Of a stretch of DNA of 64,000 bases, positions 28,719 to 36,796 are shown piece after piece (positions within the stretch are counted from its first letter, which is position 1; every line of letters starts with the position of its first letter). Where the stretch lies: positions 310,001 to 374,000 of the forward strand of contig JAUZSP010000001.1 in the NCBI GenBank assembly GCA_030949385.1, written 5' to 3'. This DNA is from Gammaproteobacteria bacterium. GTDB taxonomy: Bacteria > Pseudomonadota > Gammaproteobacteria > JAUZRS01. Below the pieces are notes generated by a model. That model was not told where the DNA came from and made no database searches. It worked only from the letters and a program-made list of their open reading frames with translations. The position numbers were made by a program, and so were the translations under genes.

Positions 28719-29579
28719 ATGCCCATGAGCACCTGTTGTGAATCCAGCAGCACCGACTGCACCCCCACCGACGAAGCACAAAAACAACTGGAAGCCGACA
28801 AAATCCGCCAACAGGTACGCGCCAGCTACGCCGAAGTGGCGCGCAAAGACGATGCCGATGAGGCTTGTGGTGAAGAAGCCAGTTGTTGCGGTGTCTCCGA
28901 AGGCCCTATTGGCCTCTTCTCCACCCGCTTTGGGTACTCCGAAGCCGATGTAGATGCCGCTCCCGAAGGCTCAGACATGGGTTTGGGTTGCGGCAACCCA
29001 CGCGCCATCGCCTCGCTGCAAGCGGGTGAAACGGTGCTAGATCTTGGCTCAGGTGGTGGTTTTGATGCCTTTTTGGCCGCCCGTGAAGTGGGTGAAACAG
29101 GGCAGGTGATCGGCGTGGACATGACCCCCGACATGCTCAGCAAAGCGCGCAACAACGCCGTCAAAGGCGGCTATCCCAACACCGATTTTCGCCTCGGTGA
29201 GATCGAACATCTGCCCGTCGCCGATCAGAGCGTCGATGTAATCATCTCCAACTGCGTCATCAACCTCTCACCGAACAAACCACAGGTATTCCGTGAAGCC
29301 TTTCGGGTCTTAAAGTCCGGCGGACGTTTGGCCATCTCCGATGTGGTGGCCAGCATCGAGCTGCCCGATGAGATCAAAAATGACCCCATTCTCTACTCCG
29401 GCTGCATGGCCGGTGCGTCACAGGTCAATCTGCTGGAAGAGATGATCAAAGCGGCGGGATTTGAGCAGGTTCGCATCGCGCCCAAAGACAACTCCAAAGA
29501 GTTCATCAAGGATTGGGCACCCGGTCGAGGCGTAGAAGAGTACGTGCTTTCGGCTACCATTGAAGCGATAAAGCCTTAG
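28719..29579 (+). CDS. arsM: Arsenite S-adenosylmethionine methyltransferase ArsM
   Basis: 286 residues. ATG at 28719; the ATG at 28725 has better spacing from AGGA and may be the true start. The SAM fold has ETVLDLGSGGGFDAFLAAR and VIGVDMTPDMLSKAR. Conserved arsenic-binding cysteines appear in EEASCCGVSEG, ISNCVINLSP and YSGCMAGA, which together define ArsM. It converts As(III) to methylated forms, a detoxification reaction. No arsR or arsB gene is adjacent. The N-terminus has extra Cys residues (STCCESSSTDC). Confidence 0.94.
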   Translation: MPMSTCCESSSTDCTPTDEAQKQLEADKIRQQVRASYAEVARKDDADEACGEEASCCGVSEGPIGLFSTRFGYSEADVDAAPEGSDMGLGCGNPRAIASLQAGETVLDLGSGGGFDAFLAAREVGETGQVIGVDMTPDMLSKARNNAVKGGYPNTDFRLGEIEHLPVADQSVDVIISNCVINLSPNKPQVFREAFRVLKSGGRLAISDVVASIELPDEIKNDPILYSGCMAGASQVNLLEEMIKAAGFEQVRIAPKDNSKEFIKDWAPGRGVEEYVLSATIEAIKP

Positions 29580-29597
29580 TCTCAAAGATGGGCGTAG

Positions 29598-29629
29598 GTT
29601 GGGTTGCAGGCCAAAGGCCGAAACCCAAC
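29598..29629. repeat. Hairpin-forming intergenic repeat after arsM
   Basis: GTTGGGTT at 29598 pairs with AACCCAAC at 29622, with a nested GGCC-AAA-GGCC. It starts about 20 bp after the arsM stop. The form resembles dispersed intergenic hairpin repeats of gammaproteobacteria and could also serve as a rho-independent barrier. It sits at the edge of the ATPase/DUF4276 cassette. Confidence 0.5.
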
Positions 29630-29644
29630 AGACCCCAAACCCAA

Positions 29645-29678
29645 CGCAAAGCCATCTACCCACCACTCCCAACCCCCT
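29645..29678 (+). repeat. Left direct repeat flanking the ATPase/DUF4276 cassette
   Basis: CGCAAAGCCATCTACCCACC and the following bases recur at 31711-31745 in the same orientation with only two or three differences. This copy overlaps the stop codon of the DUF4276 gene by one base. The two copies bracket the two-gene cassette, which suggests that it was inserted or exchanged as a unit. Confidence 0.65.
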
Positions 29679-30331
29679 CAAACCGACCCCGCCAACTCCC
29701 GCACCTTATCCCGAAAATAACAGAAACTCTCAGAACAGTTATTATCCACATTCATGTGCGGTGTGATCTTCTCCGCCCAAGCGAATTTTTCCGTCCCTGT
29801 AGCACGTTGCTTCACCAACGCTTTAGCACCACCAGAAAACACCGCATCAGCCAAACGCTCCCAAGTGCCACAGATGGCATCGTTTTTATAGCCCTTCAAA
29901 ACCGCCTCTTTCGCATTTGGATAGGCTTGCTTGATCGCAGCAATATCACCCAAAAACCACGCTTCACCTTCTTCAATCGCAAGACAAAAACGAGTCTCCG
30001 GCTTAGGATTACACGCATTTAAAACCGTCAGTAACTCTTTGTGGAACGCCTTTAAACATTTATCATCCAGATCACAAACCACAATCACCGCAGCAGGACA
30101 ATCGTTTGGGTAATCCGAAAAGGTTTTGCCATATCCGCGCAACAACTGCGGTAGCTGATTTAACAAACTGCGTTTTTTTGGATCAAATTTGCCACTGGAT
30201 TTTTTCGGAATTCGGCCAATACCGTTGTAGGTATGAATTTTAAACGTGTGCTGATGATCAATCATTTTTGGCAACAAAATTTCAAGGGCTTTGCCACCCG
30301 ACTGATCTTCCACCAAGACCTCAAAATGCAT
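29678..30331 (-). CDS. DUF4276 (Toprim-like) protein, partner of the upstream ATPase
   Basis: 217 residues from the ATG at 30331; the longer frame to 30367 overlaps the ATPase gene. It has the DUF4276 pattern: LVEDQSGGKALEILLPKM near the N-terminus, with a Glu at the Toprim position, and VIVVCDLDDKC with a D-x-D, then CLAIEEGEAWFLGD. These are the expected metal-binding residues of a Toprim nuclease fold. It starts 5 bp after the ATPase stop, so the two are co-transcribed. Pairs of an SMC/ABC-type ATPase with a small Toprim-type protein occur in phage-defence systems such as AbiL, PARIS and OLD-type. That role is inferred here. Confidence 0.8.
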   Translation of the reverse strand: MHFEVLVEDQSGGKALEILLPKMIDHQHTFKIHTYNGIGRIPKKSSGKFDPKKRSLLNQLPQLLRGYGKTFSDYPNDCPAAVIVVCDLDDKCLKAFHKELLTVLNACNPKPETRFCLAIEEGEAWFLGDIAAIKQAYPNAKEAVLKGYKNDAICGTWERLADAVFSGGAKALVKQRATGTEKFAWAEKITPHMNVDNNCSESFCYFRDKVRELAGSV

Positions 30332-30336
30332 ATCAA

Positions 30337-31617
30337 CTAATCCTTTTCCAAATAATCGCTGTACCAAAGACCGCCCAGAGGCAAACCTTCACTCACCATG
30401 TTCACCACCAGCGGATCGCTGCTGGCGCGGCGAATATGGGAAAAACCATCACTGCCCTTCTCCAGAATCCACACCTCCTCAGGGACAAGAGCATCCACCA
30501 AATAGGGTTGATGGGTAGTGATAAAGATCTGCGAGCCACCTGCATCACTGGCGTGTTGACGACACTCCTGCACCAAGGACTCAAGCAACTTATGGTAGAG
30601 GCCATTTTCTGGCTCTTCGATGCACAGAAAAGGCGGGGGCGTGGGGTCTTCTAGCAGCAGCAGGTAAGAAAATACCTTTAACGTACCGTCGGACATCTGC
30701 TGAGCGTAAAAGGGGTCAACAAAACCACGGTTATTAAAGCGCAGTAGAAGACGGCCATCGCTGGTTTTTTCTGTGTCAATTTTTTCGATGCCAGGAATTT
30801 TTTTGGCGATGCGATCCAAGATGGATTGAAACTGTTGTGGGTGTTCTCGCTCCATAAACTGCACCACATTGCCTAGGTTGTCGCCGTGGCTGTTGAGGTG
30901 TTTTTGCGCTCCCGCAAGGGGCAAGCTGCGAGCGGCATTGGGGCTGAAGTAGCTCAAATACCAGCCTTCGATAAAGTGGCGAAAGGCACTGATTCGGGGG
31001 TGCTGTTTTAATGAACCAAAGGTGGCAACACCCAGCTTGCGTTTGTCATCCAGCTCAACTTTTTCCCAACCATCACTAGTTTTGTTTTTAGAAAACAATA
31101 ACTTCACAAATTGACTCAAATCAAAACCTTCTTGGGACTCATCAGGAGAATCATTATCCCCACCTATCCAAACTCCCCCTCTACCATTCGTTAATACTAA
31201 AAAATACTTATACCAATGCCCCTGTTGATTTTTAGAGACCTCTCCAAGAGTCTCTTTCTTCACAACGGGGCGCTGTGATGAATCAAGGTCAATATTAAGC
31301 TTATAGGTAATGGGCTGGGTTTCCTCACTCTCTCGGTAAGTCACTTCAAACTCAATGGCTCCCGTTTCGCCTTGGCTTCGCAAGGCATTAAAGCCACCTC
31401 GACCTCGGGCATCACAAGCCTCTTCTGCGCCCAGCTTTAGACAATCGGCCAGAAACCCAAACGCATCAAAAAGTGAGCTTTTACCGGAACCATTTTTACC
31501 GATAACAGCAGTGAGTGGGGTGAGAGATTCGTCCTTATCATGTTTCCAAAGTCGGCCTAACCTCACCTCTTTGAGTGAACGGTAATTTTTAACGCGAAAC
31601 CCTTCTATTTTTGCCAT
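30337..31617 (-). CDS. AAA (AAA_21/ABC-type) ATPase of a two-gene putative defence system
   Basis: 426 residues, ATG at 31617. It opens AKIEGFRVKNYRSLKEVRLG, the start typical of RecF/SMC-like AAA_21 ATPases. Walker A is AVIGKNGSGKSSLFDAFGF, the signature region QQMSDGTLKVFSYLLL, Walker B FLCIEEPENGLYHKLLESL, and the His switch ITTHQPYLVDAL. It has no Toprim domain of its own; that is supplied by the next gene. The protein probably acts in the cytoplasm, binding DNA or a phage product and controlling the partner. Not assigned to a named system. Confidence 0.85.
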   Translation of the reverse strand: MAKIEGFRVKNYRSLKEVRLGRLWKHDKDESLTPLTAVIGKNGSGKSSLFDAFGFLADCLKLGAEEACDARGRGGFNALRSQGETGAIEFEVTYRESEETQPITYKLNIDLDSSQRPVVKKETLGEVSKNQQGHWYKYFLVLTNGRGGVWIGGDNDSPDESQEGFDLSQFVKLLFSKNKTSDGWEKVELDDKRKLGVATFGSLKQHPRISAFRHFIEGWYLSYFSPNAARSLPLAGAQKHLNSHGDNLGNVVQFMEREHPQQFQSILDRIAKKIPGIEKIDTEKTSDGRLLLRFNNRGFVDPFYAQQMSDGTLKVFSYLLLLEDPTPPPFLCIEEPENGLYHKLLESLVQECRQHASDAGGSQIFITTHQPYLVDALVPEEVWILEKGSDGFSHIRRASSDPLVVNMVSEGLPLGGLWYSDYLEKD

Positions 31618-31644
31618 TTTGTTCTCCCAACACTTTGATCAAAA

Positions 31645-31676
31645 GGTGCAATGCCCTACGGTTATTTCACCCTACG
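31645..31676 (+). repeat. Dispersed hairpin repeat, copy 1
   Basis: GGTGCAATGCCCTACGGTTA followed by TTTCACCCTACG. It matches the copy at 39599-39630 in 31 of 32 bases. The ends GGTGCAAT and ATTTCACC pair, with one mismatch, to form a hairpin. It sits between the ATPase promoter region and bluB. Confidence 0.7.
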
Positions 31677-31710
31677 TCAACCGTCAGCAAAAATACAAGC
31701 CCAACATTGC

Positions 31711-31745
31711 CGCAAAGCCACCTACCCACCACTCTCAATCCCCCT
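31711..31745 (+). repeat. Right direct repeat flanking the ATPase/DUF4276 cassette
   Basis: Second copy of the repeat at 29645-29678, same orientation. It ends where the bluB promoter-leader begins. Confidence 0.65.
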
Positions 31746-31785
31746 TACAATAGCCTCCCCCCTTCATTTTCAGGTCAGCGCGTGA
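31741..31785 (+). promoter_or_regulatory. bluB promoter/leader shared with cobD-cobQ
   Basis: A TACAAT -10-like box (31746-31751), a pyrimidine-rich stretch, and CAGGTCAG just before CGTGAA. About 80% of these 45 bases are identical to 34204-34247 in front of the cobD-cobQ gene. I see no good -35. CAGGTC serves as the ribosome site for the bluB GTG at 31782. Confidence 0.45.
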
Positions 31786-32441
31786 ACAAAACACACCGTT
31801 ACTCCCAAGCCGAACGCGATGCCATCTACCGTGTCATTGCAGAACGCCGCGACATGCGCCACTTTTGTGATGAAGCCATCGCCCCCGAACTGCTGCGCCG
31901 CCTGCTGGAAGCGGCACATCAAGCCCCCAGCGTCGGTTTAATGCAACCGTGGCGACTGCTGCGCATCAGCGATCTTTCACTACGCAAGCAAATTCACGCG
32001 CTGGTAAAAGAGGAGTGCCAACGCACCGCCGAGGCACTGGGAGAACAAAAAAACGACTTTCTAAAGCTGAAAGTGGAGGGCATTATGCAGTGCGCGGAAC
32101 TGTTGGTGGCCGCCCTGCCCGATGGGCGAGAAAAAGAGATCTTTGGCCGCCGTACCTTGCCTGAAATGGATCTGGCCTCCGTGGCCTGTGCGATTCAAAA
32201 CCTCTGGTTGGCAGCCCGTGCAGAGGGCATCGGGCTGGGCTGGGTGTCGCTGTTTGACCCCCTCGCCTTGGCAAAATTGCTGCACATGCCCGCCGGTGCC
32301 AAGCCGGTGGCGATTCTCTGTTTGGGCTACAGCGATCACGTCTACTCAGCCCCACTGCTGCAACTGGAAGGCTGGCGTGAACCGCGCCCACTAAGCGACC
32401 TGTTAAGCGAAAACCACTGGCCTAAACACACCAGCCAATAA
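31782..32441 (+). CDS. bluB: 5,6-dimethylbenzimidazole synthase BluB
   Basis: 219 residues from the GTG at 31782. The open frame begins at 31611, but that extension is low-complexity noncoding DNA with the repeats listed here. It has the nitroreductase-like fold with RRDMRHFCDEAIAPELLRRL, AAHQAPSVGLMQPWRLLRI and GLGWVSLFDPLALAKLLHMP, which are BluB signatures, including the Asp that helps split FMNH2. It makes the lower ligand of vitamin B12. It is not clustered with the other B12 genes, though its leader resembles that of cobD-cobQ. A strong terminator follows. Confidence 0.93.
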   Translation: MNKTHRYSQAERDAIYRVIAERRDMRHFCDEAIAPELLRRLLEAAHQAPSVGLMQPWRLLRISDLSLRKQIHALVKEECQRTAEALGEQKNDFLKLKVEGIMQCAELLVAALPDGREKEIFGRRTLPEMDLASVACAIQNLWLAARAEGIGLGWVSLFDPLALAKLLHMPAGAKPVAILCLGYSDHVYSAPLLQLEGWREPRPLSDLLSENHWPKHTSQ

Positions 32442-32470
32442 AAAACCCAGCAAAAGCTGGGTTTTTTATT
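32439..32470. terminator. Bidirectional intrinsic terminator between bluB and the GH16-like gene
   Basis: AAAAAACCCAGC-AAAA-GCTGGGTTTTTT: a 6-bp GC stem extended by A/T pairs, with a T-run on both strands. It serves bluB on the plus strand and the convergent GH16-like gene on the minus strand. Confidence 0.88.
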
Positions 32471-32498
32471 GCAATGGCTTAAAGCCAACATTCAAACA

Positions 32499-33830
32499 TC
32501 AACGTTTGGCACAGAAACCCACCTTCGTTGAAGATAAGGGATTGAGACGTTCATTCCATGTCAACCCCGTGATCTCCACTTGGCCGCCCGTTTGCACCAT
32601 ATTGGAACTCCAATAGGTGCTGATGACACCCTCAATCGGCAGAGAAACCGTCCAAATCGCTAAAATATCATTCGGGTTTTTTACCGTGATTTTTTCACAG
32701 TAACCGCTACCCCAATCTGCAAACACATCCCGAGTAATAATCAGCTCGCTGTTCGAGACCTGACGCACCGGTTTTTTAATGCAGTAACCAAAGCTTGTTG
32801 ATGCCCCAGCTGTCAAGCCAAAACCTTGCGCTTGCAGTACACCTTCTTCCAGCATCTGCACATTCGCACTCCAAGCATTACTCAAAGTACCGTTCACCAG
32901 CAGATCAATAGTCCAATCTCGGCTGCGGCTGTCTGGATTTTGTACCGTTACCTTTTCACAATAACCGCTGCTCCAACTGGACGTTGTAACCCGAGACACC
33001 TCCAACGCATTCAGAGGCACATCGACCACTGCACTGGAGTTAATCCGGCTGACTTTAATGTAATCAAGGTCATAACGATAATGCTGATTCAAGCTACTAT
33101 CGGAAGTGGCCATCAACGCAGGACCATAGGCCTGTGACCAATTACTGTCTGCCGCCCAAAAATTACTGCGAATGGACATGGCCAAATCAGGCACGGGACT
33201 GTCAGTCTGTTTGACCAAAGTGCCGTTCAAATACCACTCGACTCGATCAGAGAACCAACGAATCGTATAGGTTTGCCACGCGGTGTAATCGTAACTTGCC
33301 AAGCTCAGTTGTGTACCGGCATGGAACACCCCGTCGTTATAAGAACCGTTAGGATCACCCCAGTTATTCCAACTGGTGGCCAAAAAGCTGTCACTGGGCT
33401 GAGCACTCAAGACCTCAACATCAATCTCATCCGCCCAACCTTGGCTGTCTTGCGCGTATAAAAACAGAGAAGAAACCAACCCTGGGGTCACTACTGAAGA
33501 GCGTACTCGCGCTTCAAACTCCAGACCGGTATCAACCGGAAAACTCGCCACACTGTAAATTTCAGCACCATACAAACTCGCCCCAGGCTCATTGGGGTTG
33601 TAGGTATCCAACGACATCGAAAGGTAATCCGTTGTTCCTTCTTGAGCAAAGGTCAAGGCATTGCCAAATTGAGTTCGTCCCAAATGCCACGTCGCCTCAT
33701 CCCAGAGCTGTGAATTGAGAGCCGTACCGCTAAAATCATCAAACAACAAGACTTCCGCAGAAGCCGTCGCCTGCAATCCCACCCATAAAACAGCTGCTGT
33801 AAACAGCTTACGCTTAGCACCTAACCACAT
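32499..33830 (-). CDS. Secreted GH16-like glycan hydrolase with two CBM2-like modules
   Basis: 443 residues, ATG at 33830. Signal peptide about 1-25 (LQATASA). The catalytic-type domain (about 26-270) contains DEIDVEV at 134-140, matching the E-x-D-x-E motif of GH16 (E135, D137, E139), with DDFSGTALNSQLWDE before and WYLNGTLVKQT after. Two related C-terminal modules (about 282-360 and 363-443) each have W-x-SGYCEK-(V/I)TV-(Q/K)NP and end with GYC or GFC, resembling cellulose-binding CBM2. GH16 enzymes cut beta-glucans, laminarin, agar or carrageenan; which one is unknown. A MITE is inserted 9 bp upstream of the start codon, separating the gene from an AAGG site. Confidence 0.85.
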   Translation of the reverse strand: MWLGAKRKLFTAAVLWVGLQATASAEVLLFDDFSGTALNSQLWDEATWHLGRTQFGNALTFAQEGTTDYLSMSLDTYNPNEPGASLYGAEIYSVASFPVDTGLEFEARVRSSVVTPGLVSSLFLYAQDSQGWADEIDVEVLSAQPSDSFLATSWNNWGDPNGSYNDGVFHAGTQLSLASYDYTAWQTYTIRWFSDRVEWYLNGTLVKQTDSPVPDLAMSIRSNFWAADSNWSQAYGPALMATSDSSLNQHYRYDLDYIKVSRINSSAVVDVPLNALEVSRVTTSSWSSGYCEKVTVQNPDSRSRDWTIDLLVNGTLSNAWSANVQMLEEGVLQAQGFGLTAGASTSFGYCIKKPVRQVSNSELIITRDVFADWGSGYCEKITVKNPNDILAIWTVSLPIEGVISTYWSSNMVQTGGQVEITGLTWNERLNPLSSTKVGFCAKR

Positions 33831-33831
33831 A

Positions 33832-33839
33832 AAAAATAC
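33832..33839 (+). repeat. Target-site duplication, left of MITE
   Basis: AAAAATAC, identical to 33994-34001 on the other side of the 154-bp element. Confidence 0.85.
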
Positions 33840-33993
33840 GTAACTACTCAGCCATATAACTTATTGATTTTTAATGAAAAAATATACCTTTATTGGGTGT
33901 TTTTGACCAACAAACGGCATTTTCACCATTTTGAAAAAAATCATATTGTTTATTATCAATGAGTTACGTTATCCAAGTGGGCTGAGTAGTTAC
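33840..33993. mobile_element. 154-bp MITE with IS66-type ends (GTAA..., 8-bp duplication)
   Basis: Terminal inverted repeats of 14 bp, GTAACTACTCAGCC at the left and its complement GGCTGAGTAGTTAC at the right. It is flanked by the perfect 8-bp direct repeat AAAAATAC. The interior is A/T-rich and has no open reading frame of note. Ends starting GTAA and 8-bp duplications are features of the IS66 family. No transposase of that family is in the window, so the element must have been moved by one elsewhere. Half of a second copy lies at 38755-38809. Confidence 0.85.
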
Positions 33994-34001
33994 AAAAATA
34001 C
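33994..34001 (+). repeat. Target-site duplication, right of MITE
   Basis: AAAAATAC, the partner of 33832-33839. From 34002 to about 34200 I see no gene; the bases CCTTAA at 34001-34006 read TTAAGG on the minus strand, the likely former ribosome site of the GH16-like gene. Confidence 0.85.
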
Positions 34002-34203
34002 CTTAAATAACCCCTAAATAACAACCAAATCCATGCCATCGTTTAGATTTAATCATCCCTTTACAACACCGTCTTTTTTATCAGTCCAAATAAAAAGCAA
34101 AACCTGACCCTAAAAAACAGCACGCTGATCCTACTCCATAAGCAGAGCCGACTCAAGATTCAAACGCATTCAAGAACGCATAAGTGGCCAACCCCAGCGC
34201 CTC

Positions 34204-34247
34204 GCTTTACAATGCCCCTCCCACTTTTTTGCAGGTCAGAACGTGAA
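34204..34247 (+). promoter_or_regulatory. cobD-cobQ promoter/leader shared with bluB
   Basis: TACAAT (34208-34213), a C/T-rich stretch, GCAGGTCAG and CGTGAA. It matches 31741-31785. The GTG here (34243) opens a six-codon frame, ending TAA at 34261-34263, that overlaps the ATG of the main gene at 34256. In bluB the same GTG is the start of the gene itself. Confidence 0.45.
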
Positions 34248-34255
34248 TCACACCC

Positions 34256-36772
34256 ATGCTTAACCACGGCGGCAAGCTGCGCGATGCGGCGCAACACTAC
34301 GGCATCGAATACGACCGCTGGATCGACCTTTCCACGGGCATCAACCCCCACGGCTACCCCATCGCTCCCCTTGAGGCGCACCACTGGCAGCGCCTGCCCG
34401 AACTCCGAGACGGCTTAGAGGCCGCCGCCAGCCACTACTACGGCACGGACAATCTGCTCGCCACCGCCGGTTCACAGGCGATCATTCAAGCCCTACCCGA
34501 ACTGCTGTTTCGGGGACAAAATCGCGCTGAGATCTGCATCGGATTGCTGGAGCCCAGTTATCAAGAGCACGGCCACTGCTGGCAACAGGCCGGTTACAGA
34601 GTCAAACGCCTCTCCAGCAAGCAGATCATAAACGCCAGCGAGGAGAGCATGGCGCAACTGGACGCGCTGATTTTGGTCAACCCCAACAACCCCACGGGTC
34701 AGCGTTTCAGCTCAACGTGCTTGCGCGCATGGCAGCAGCACTTGCAACACAAAGGCGGCCATCTGATCGTTGATGAAGCCTTTATTGATGTCACCCCCGA
34801 GGCCAGCTTGCTCCAACCGCAAGCGCCAGAGGGGCTGATGGTGCTGCGTTCACTGGGTAAATTTTTTGGCTTAGCCGGTGCGCGCATCGGCTTTCTCTTT
34901 GCTCAACCTGAGCTGCTGCACCAGATGCGAGAACACCTCGGCCCTTGGAGCATCAGCGGCCCAAGCCGCGTGGTGGCCAGTGCTGCGCTTTCCGATTTTG
35001 CTTGGCAAGAGCAGATGCGCCAACAACTGGAAAGCGAGGGCGAGCGACTGAAACAACTGCTGGAACAGCACGGTTTTACCAATAACGGCACCGCGCTGTT
35101 TCGTTATTTCACCCATCCCGATGCCAAATCTCTGCATCAGAAATTAGCAAAGCAGGCCATTTTCAGCCGTCTGTTTGAACACCCTCCTGCGTTGCGCTTG
35201 GGGCTGCCTGCGGATGAGAGTCAATGGCAACGGCTGCAACACGCATTGGCGCAGATCACCCCCGACCGTTGGGCACGTCGTACCCAACCTACACCAACGT
35301 CCAACCGCAACCGCCCTCTGGCCGCAACCCTAATGGTGCAAGGCACCACCTCTGACGCGGGCAAAAGCATTCTGGTCACGGCGCTCTGTCGTCTGCTGCG
35401 CCGCTGGGGAAAATTGGTGGTGCCGTTTAAACCGCAAAACATGGCGCTCAACAGTTGCGTCTGCGTCGATGGCGGTGAAATTGGACGCGCTCAGGCGGTG
35501 CAGGCGCTGGCCTGTGATCTGGAGCCGCACACGCTGATGAACCCTGTGCTGCTGAAACCCAACTCCGACTGCGGCGCACAGGTGATCGTACACGGCCACG
35601 CCGTTGGCAACATGCAGGCGCGTGACTACCAAAACTACAAAAAAACCGCCCGCAAAGCGGTCTTGGCCTCCCACCGGCAGCTTGAACAAAGCTATGAGGT
35701 GATCGTGGTGGAGGGCGCGGGGTCACCGGCTGAGATCAATCTGCGCCGCAGCGACATCGCCAATATGGGCTTTGCTGAGGCGGTTGATTGTCCGGTGATT
35801 TTGGTGGCCGACATCGACCGTGGCGGCGTTTTTGCTCACTTGGTCGGTACCTTGGAACTGCTCTCGCCCAGCGAACGCCAGCGGGTGAAGGGCTTTGTCA
35901 TCAACCGGTTTCGTGGCGATCTGGCGTTGCTGCAACCGGGTCTGGATTGGCTGGAACAGAAAACCGGCAAGCCGGTGCTGGGGGTGCTGCCCTATCTGAA
36001 CGATTTTTATCTGGATGCCGAAGATGGCGTTGATCAACGCCAAAGTACTCTGGCCGCAGAACCACTTAAGGTAGTGGTTCTGCGCTTGCCACGCATCAGC
36101 AACCACACCGATTTTGATCCGCTGCGCCAGCACCCGCAGGTCAACCTGACCTTTGTGCCTTTGGAACAACCGCTGCCTGCCTGTGATCTGCTGATTTTAC
36201 CTGGCAGCAAATCGGTGCGTGACGACCTCGCTGCCCTCATCGCCAACCACTGGCCGAAGCAGATTGAACGCCATCTGCGCTACGGCGGCACGCTGCTGGG
36301 GATCTGCGGCGGTTTTCAGATGTTGGGTCAGCAAATTCATGACCCCGAAGGCGTTGAGGGCAAGCCCGGCAGCAGCACGGGTTTGGGTTGGCTGGAGTTT
36401 GAGACCACCTTGCAAACCACCAAACAACTGCGCCAAGTGCAAGGCCAACTCAGTTTGGAACAGGCCACGGTTGAAGGCTATGAAATTCACGCCGGTCATT
36501 CGGAAGGTGCGGCACTGCAACGCCCGTTTTCTGATCTCCAGAGCCATTTAGACGGCGCTTGTTCAGAAGATGGGCGTATTTTAGGCACTTATCTGCACGG
36601 CCTGTTTGACTCTGCCCCAGCGCGAGATGCCGTGCTGCGCTGGGCGGGGGTGGCGGAGTTACAACAACAGCCCGATCATAAACAGAACCGCATGAGACAG
36701 ATTGAACGGCTGGCTGATGCGGTGGAGGAAAATTTGGATTTGGGCTTGTTGCGGGGGATGTTGGAGGGTTAA
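34256..36772 (+). CDS. Fusion: threonine-phosphate decarboxylase-like CobD/CobC plus cobyric acid synthase CobQ/CbiP
   Basis: 838 residues in one uninterrupted frame, ATG at 34256. Residues 1-335 are a PLP fold-I enzyme: [53 protein letters not shown], and [15 protein letters not shown] with the PLP lysine. This is the CobD/CobC family that makes the aminopropanol phosphate arm. Residues about 360-838 are Cob[21 protein letters not shown] (P-loop), [33 protein letters not shown], and the glutaminase part [12 protein letters not shown] with its nucleophile Cys and GYEIHAGHS with His. CobQ amidates four side chains of the corrin. Both halves look complete. Confidence 0.92.
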   Translation: MLNHGGKLRDAAQHYGIEYDRWIDLSTGINPHGYPIAPLEAHHWQRLPELRDGLEAAASHYYGTDNLLATAGSQAIIQALPELLFRGQNRAEICIGLLEPSYQEHGHCWQQAGYRVKRLSSKQIINASEESMAQLDALILVNPNNPTGQRFSSTCLRAWQQHLQHKGGHLIVDEAFIDVTPEASLLQPQAPEGLMVLRSLGKFFGLAGARIGFLFAQPELLHQMREHLGPWSISGPSRVVASAALSDFAWQEQMRQQLESEGERLKQLLEQHGFTNNGTALFRYFTHPDAKSLHQKLAKQAIFSRLFEHPPALRLGLPADESQWQRLQHALAQITPDRWARRTQPTPTSNRNRPLAATLMVQGTTSDAGKSILVTALCRLLRRWGKLVVPFKPQNMALNSCVCVDGGEIGRAQAVQALACDLEPHTLMNPVLLKPNSDCGAQVIVHGHAVGNMQARDYQNYKKTARKAVLASHRQLEQSYEVIVVEGAGSPAEINLRRSDIANMGFAEAVDCPVILVADIDRGGVFAHLVGTLELLSPSERQRVKGFVINRFRGDLALLQPGLDWLEQKTGKPVLGVLPYLNDFYLDAEDGVDQRQSTLAAEPLKVVVLRLPRISNHTDFDPLRQHPQVNLTFVPLEQPLPACDLLILPGSKSVRDDLAALIANHWPKQIERHLRYGGTLLGICGGFQMLGQQIHDPEGVEGKPGSSTGLGWLEFETTLQTTKQLRQVQGQLSLEQATVEGYEIHAGHSEGAALQRPFSDLQSHLDGACSEDGRILGTYLHGLFDSAPARDAVLRWAGVAELQQQPDHKQNRMRQIERLADAVEENLDLGLLRGMLEG

Positions 36773-36796
36773 TTCACGACAAATAAAGCTGCATTT

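Noticed and set aside
31611-31781. N-terminal extension of BluB
   Set aside because: The extra 57 codons span repeats and the promoter-leader; family homology and a ribosome site begin at the GTG at 31782.
31700-34260. Cobalamin riboswitch before bluB or cobD-cobQ
   Set aside because: No B12-box sequence or long structured leader was found; only a short shared leader is present.
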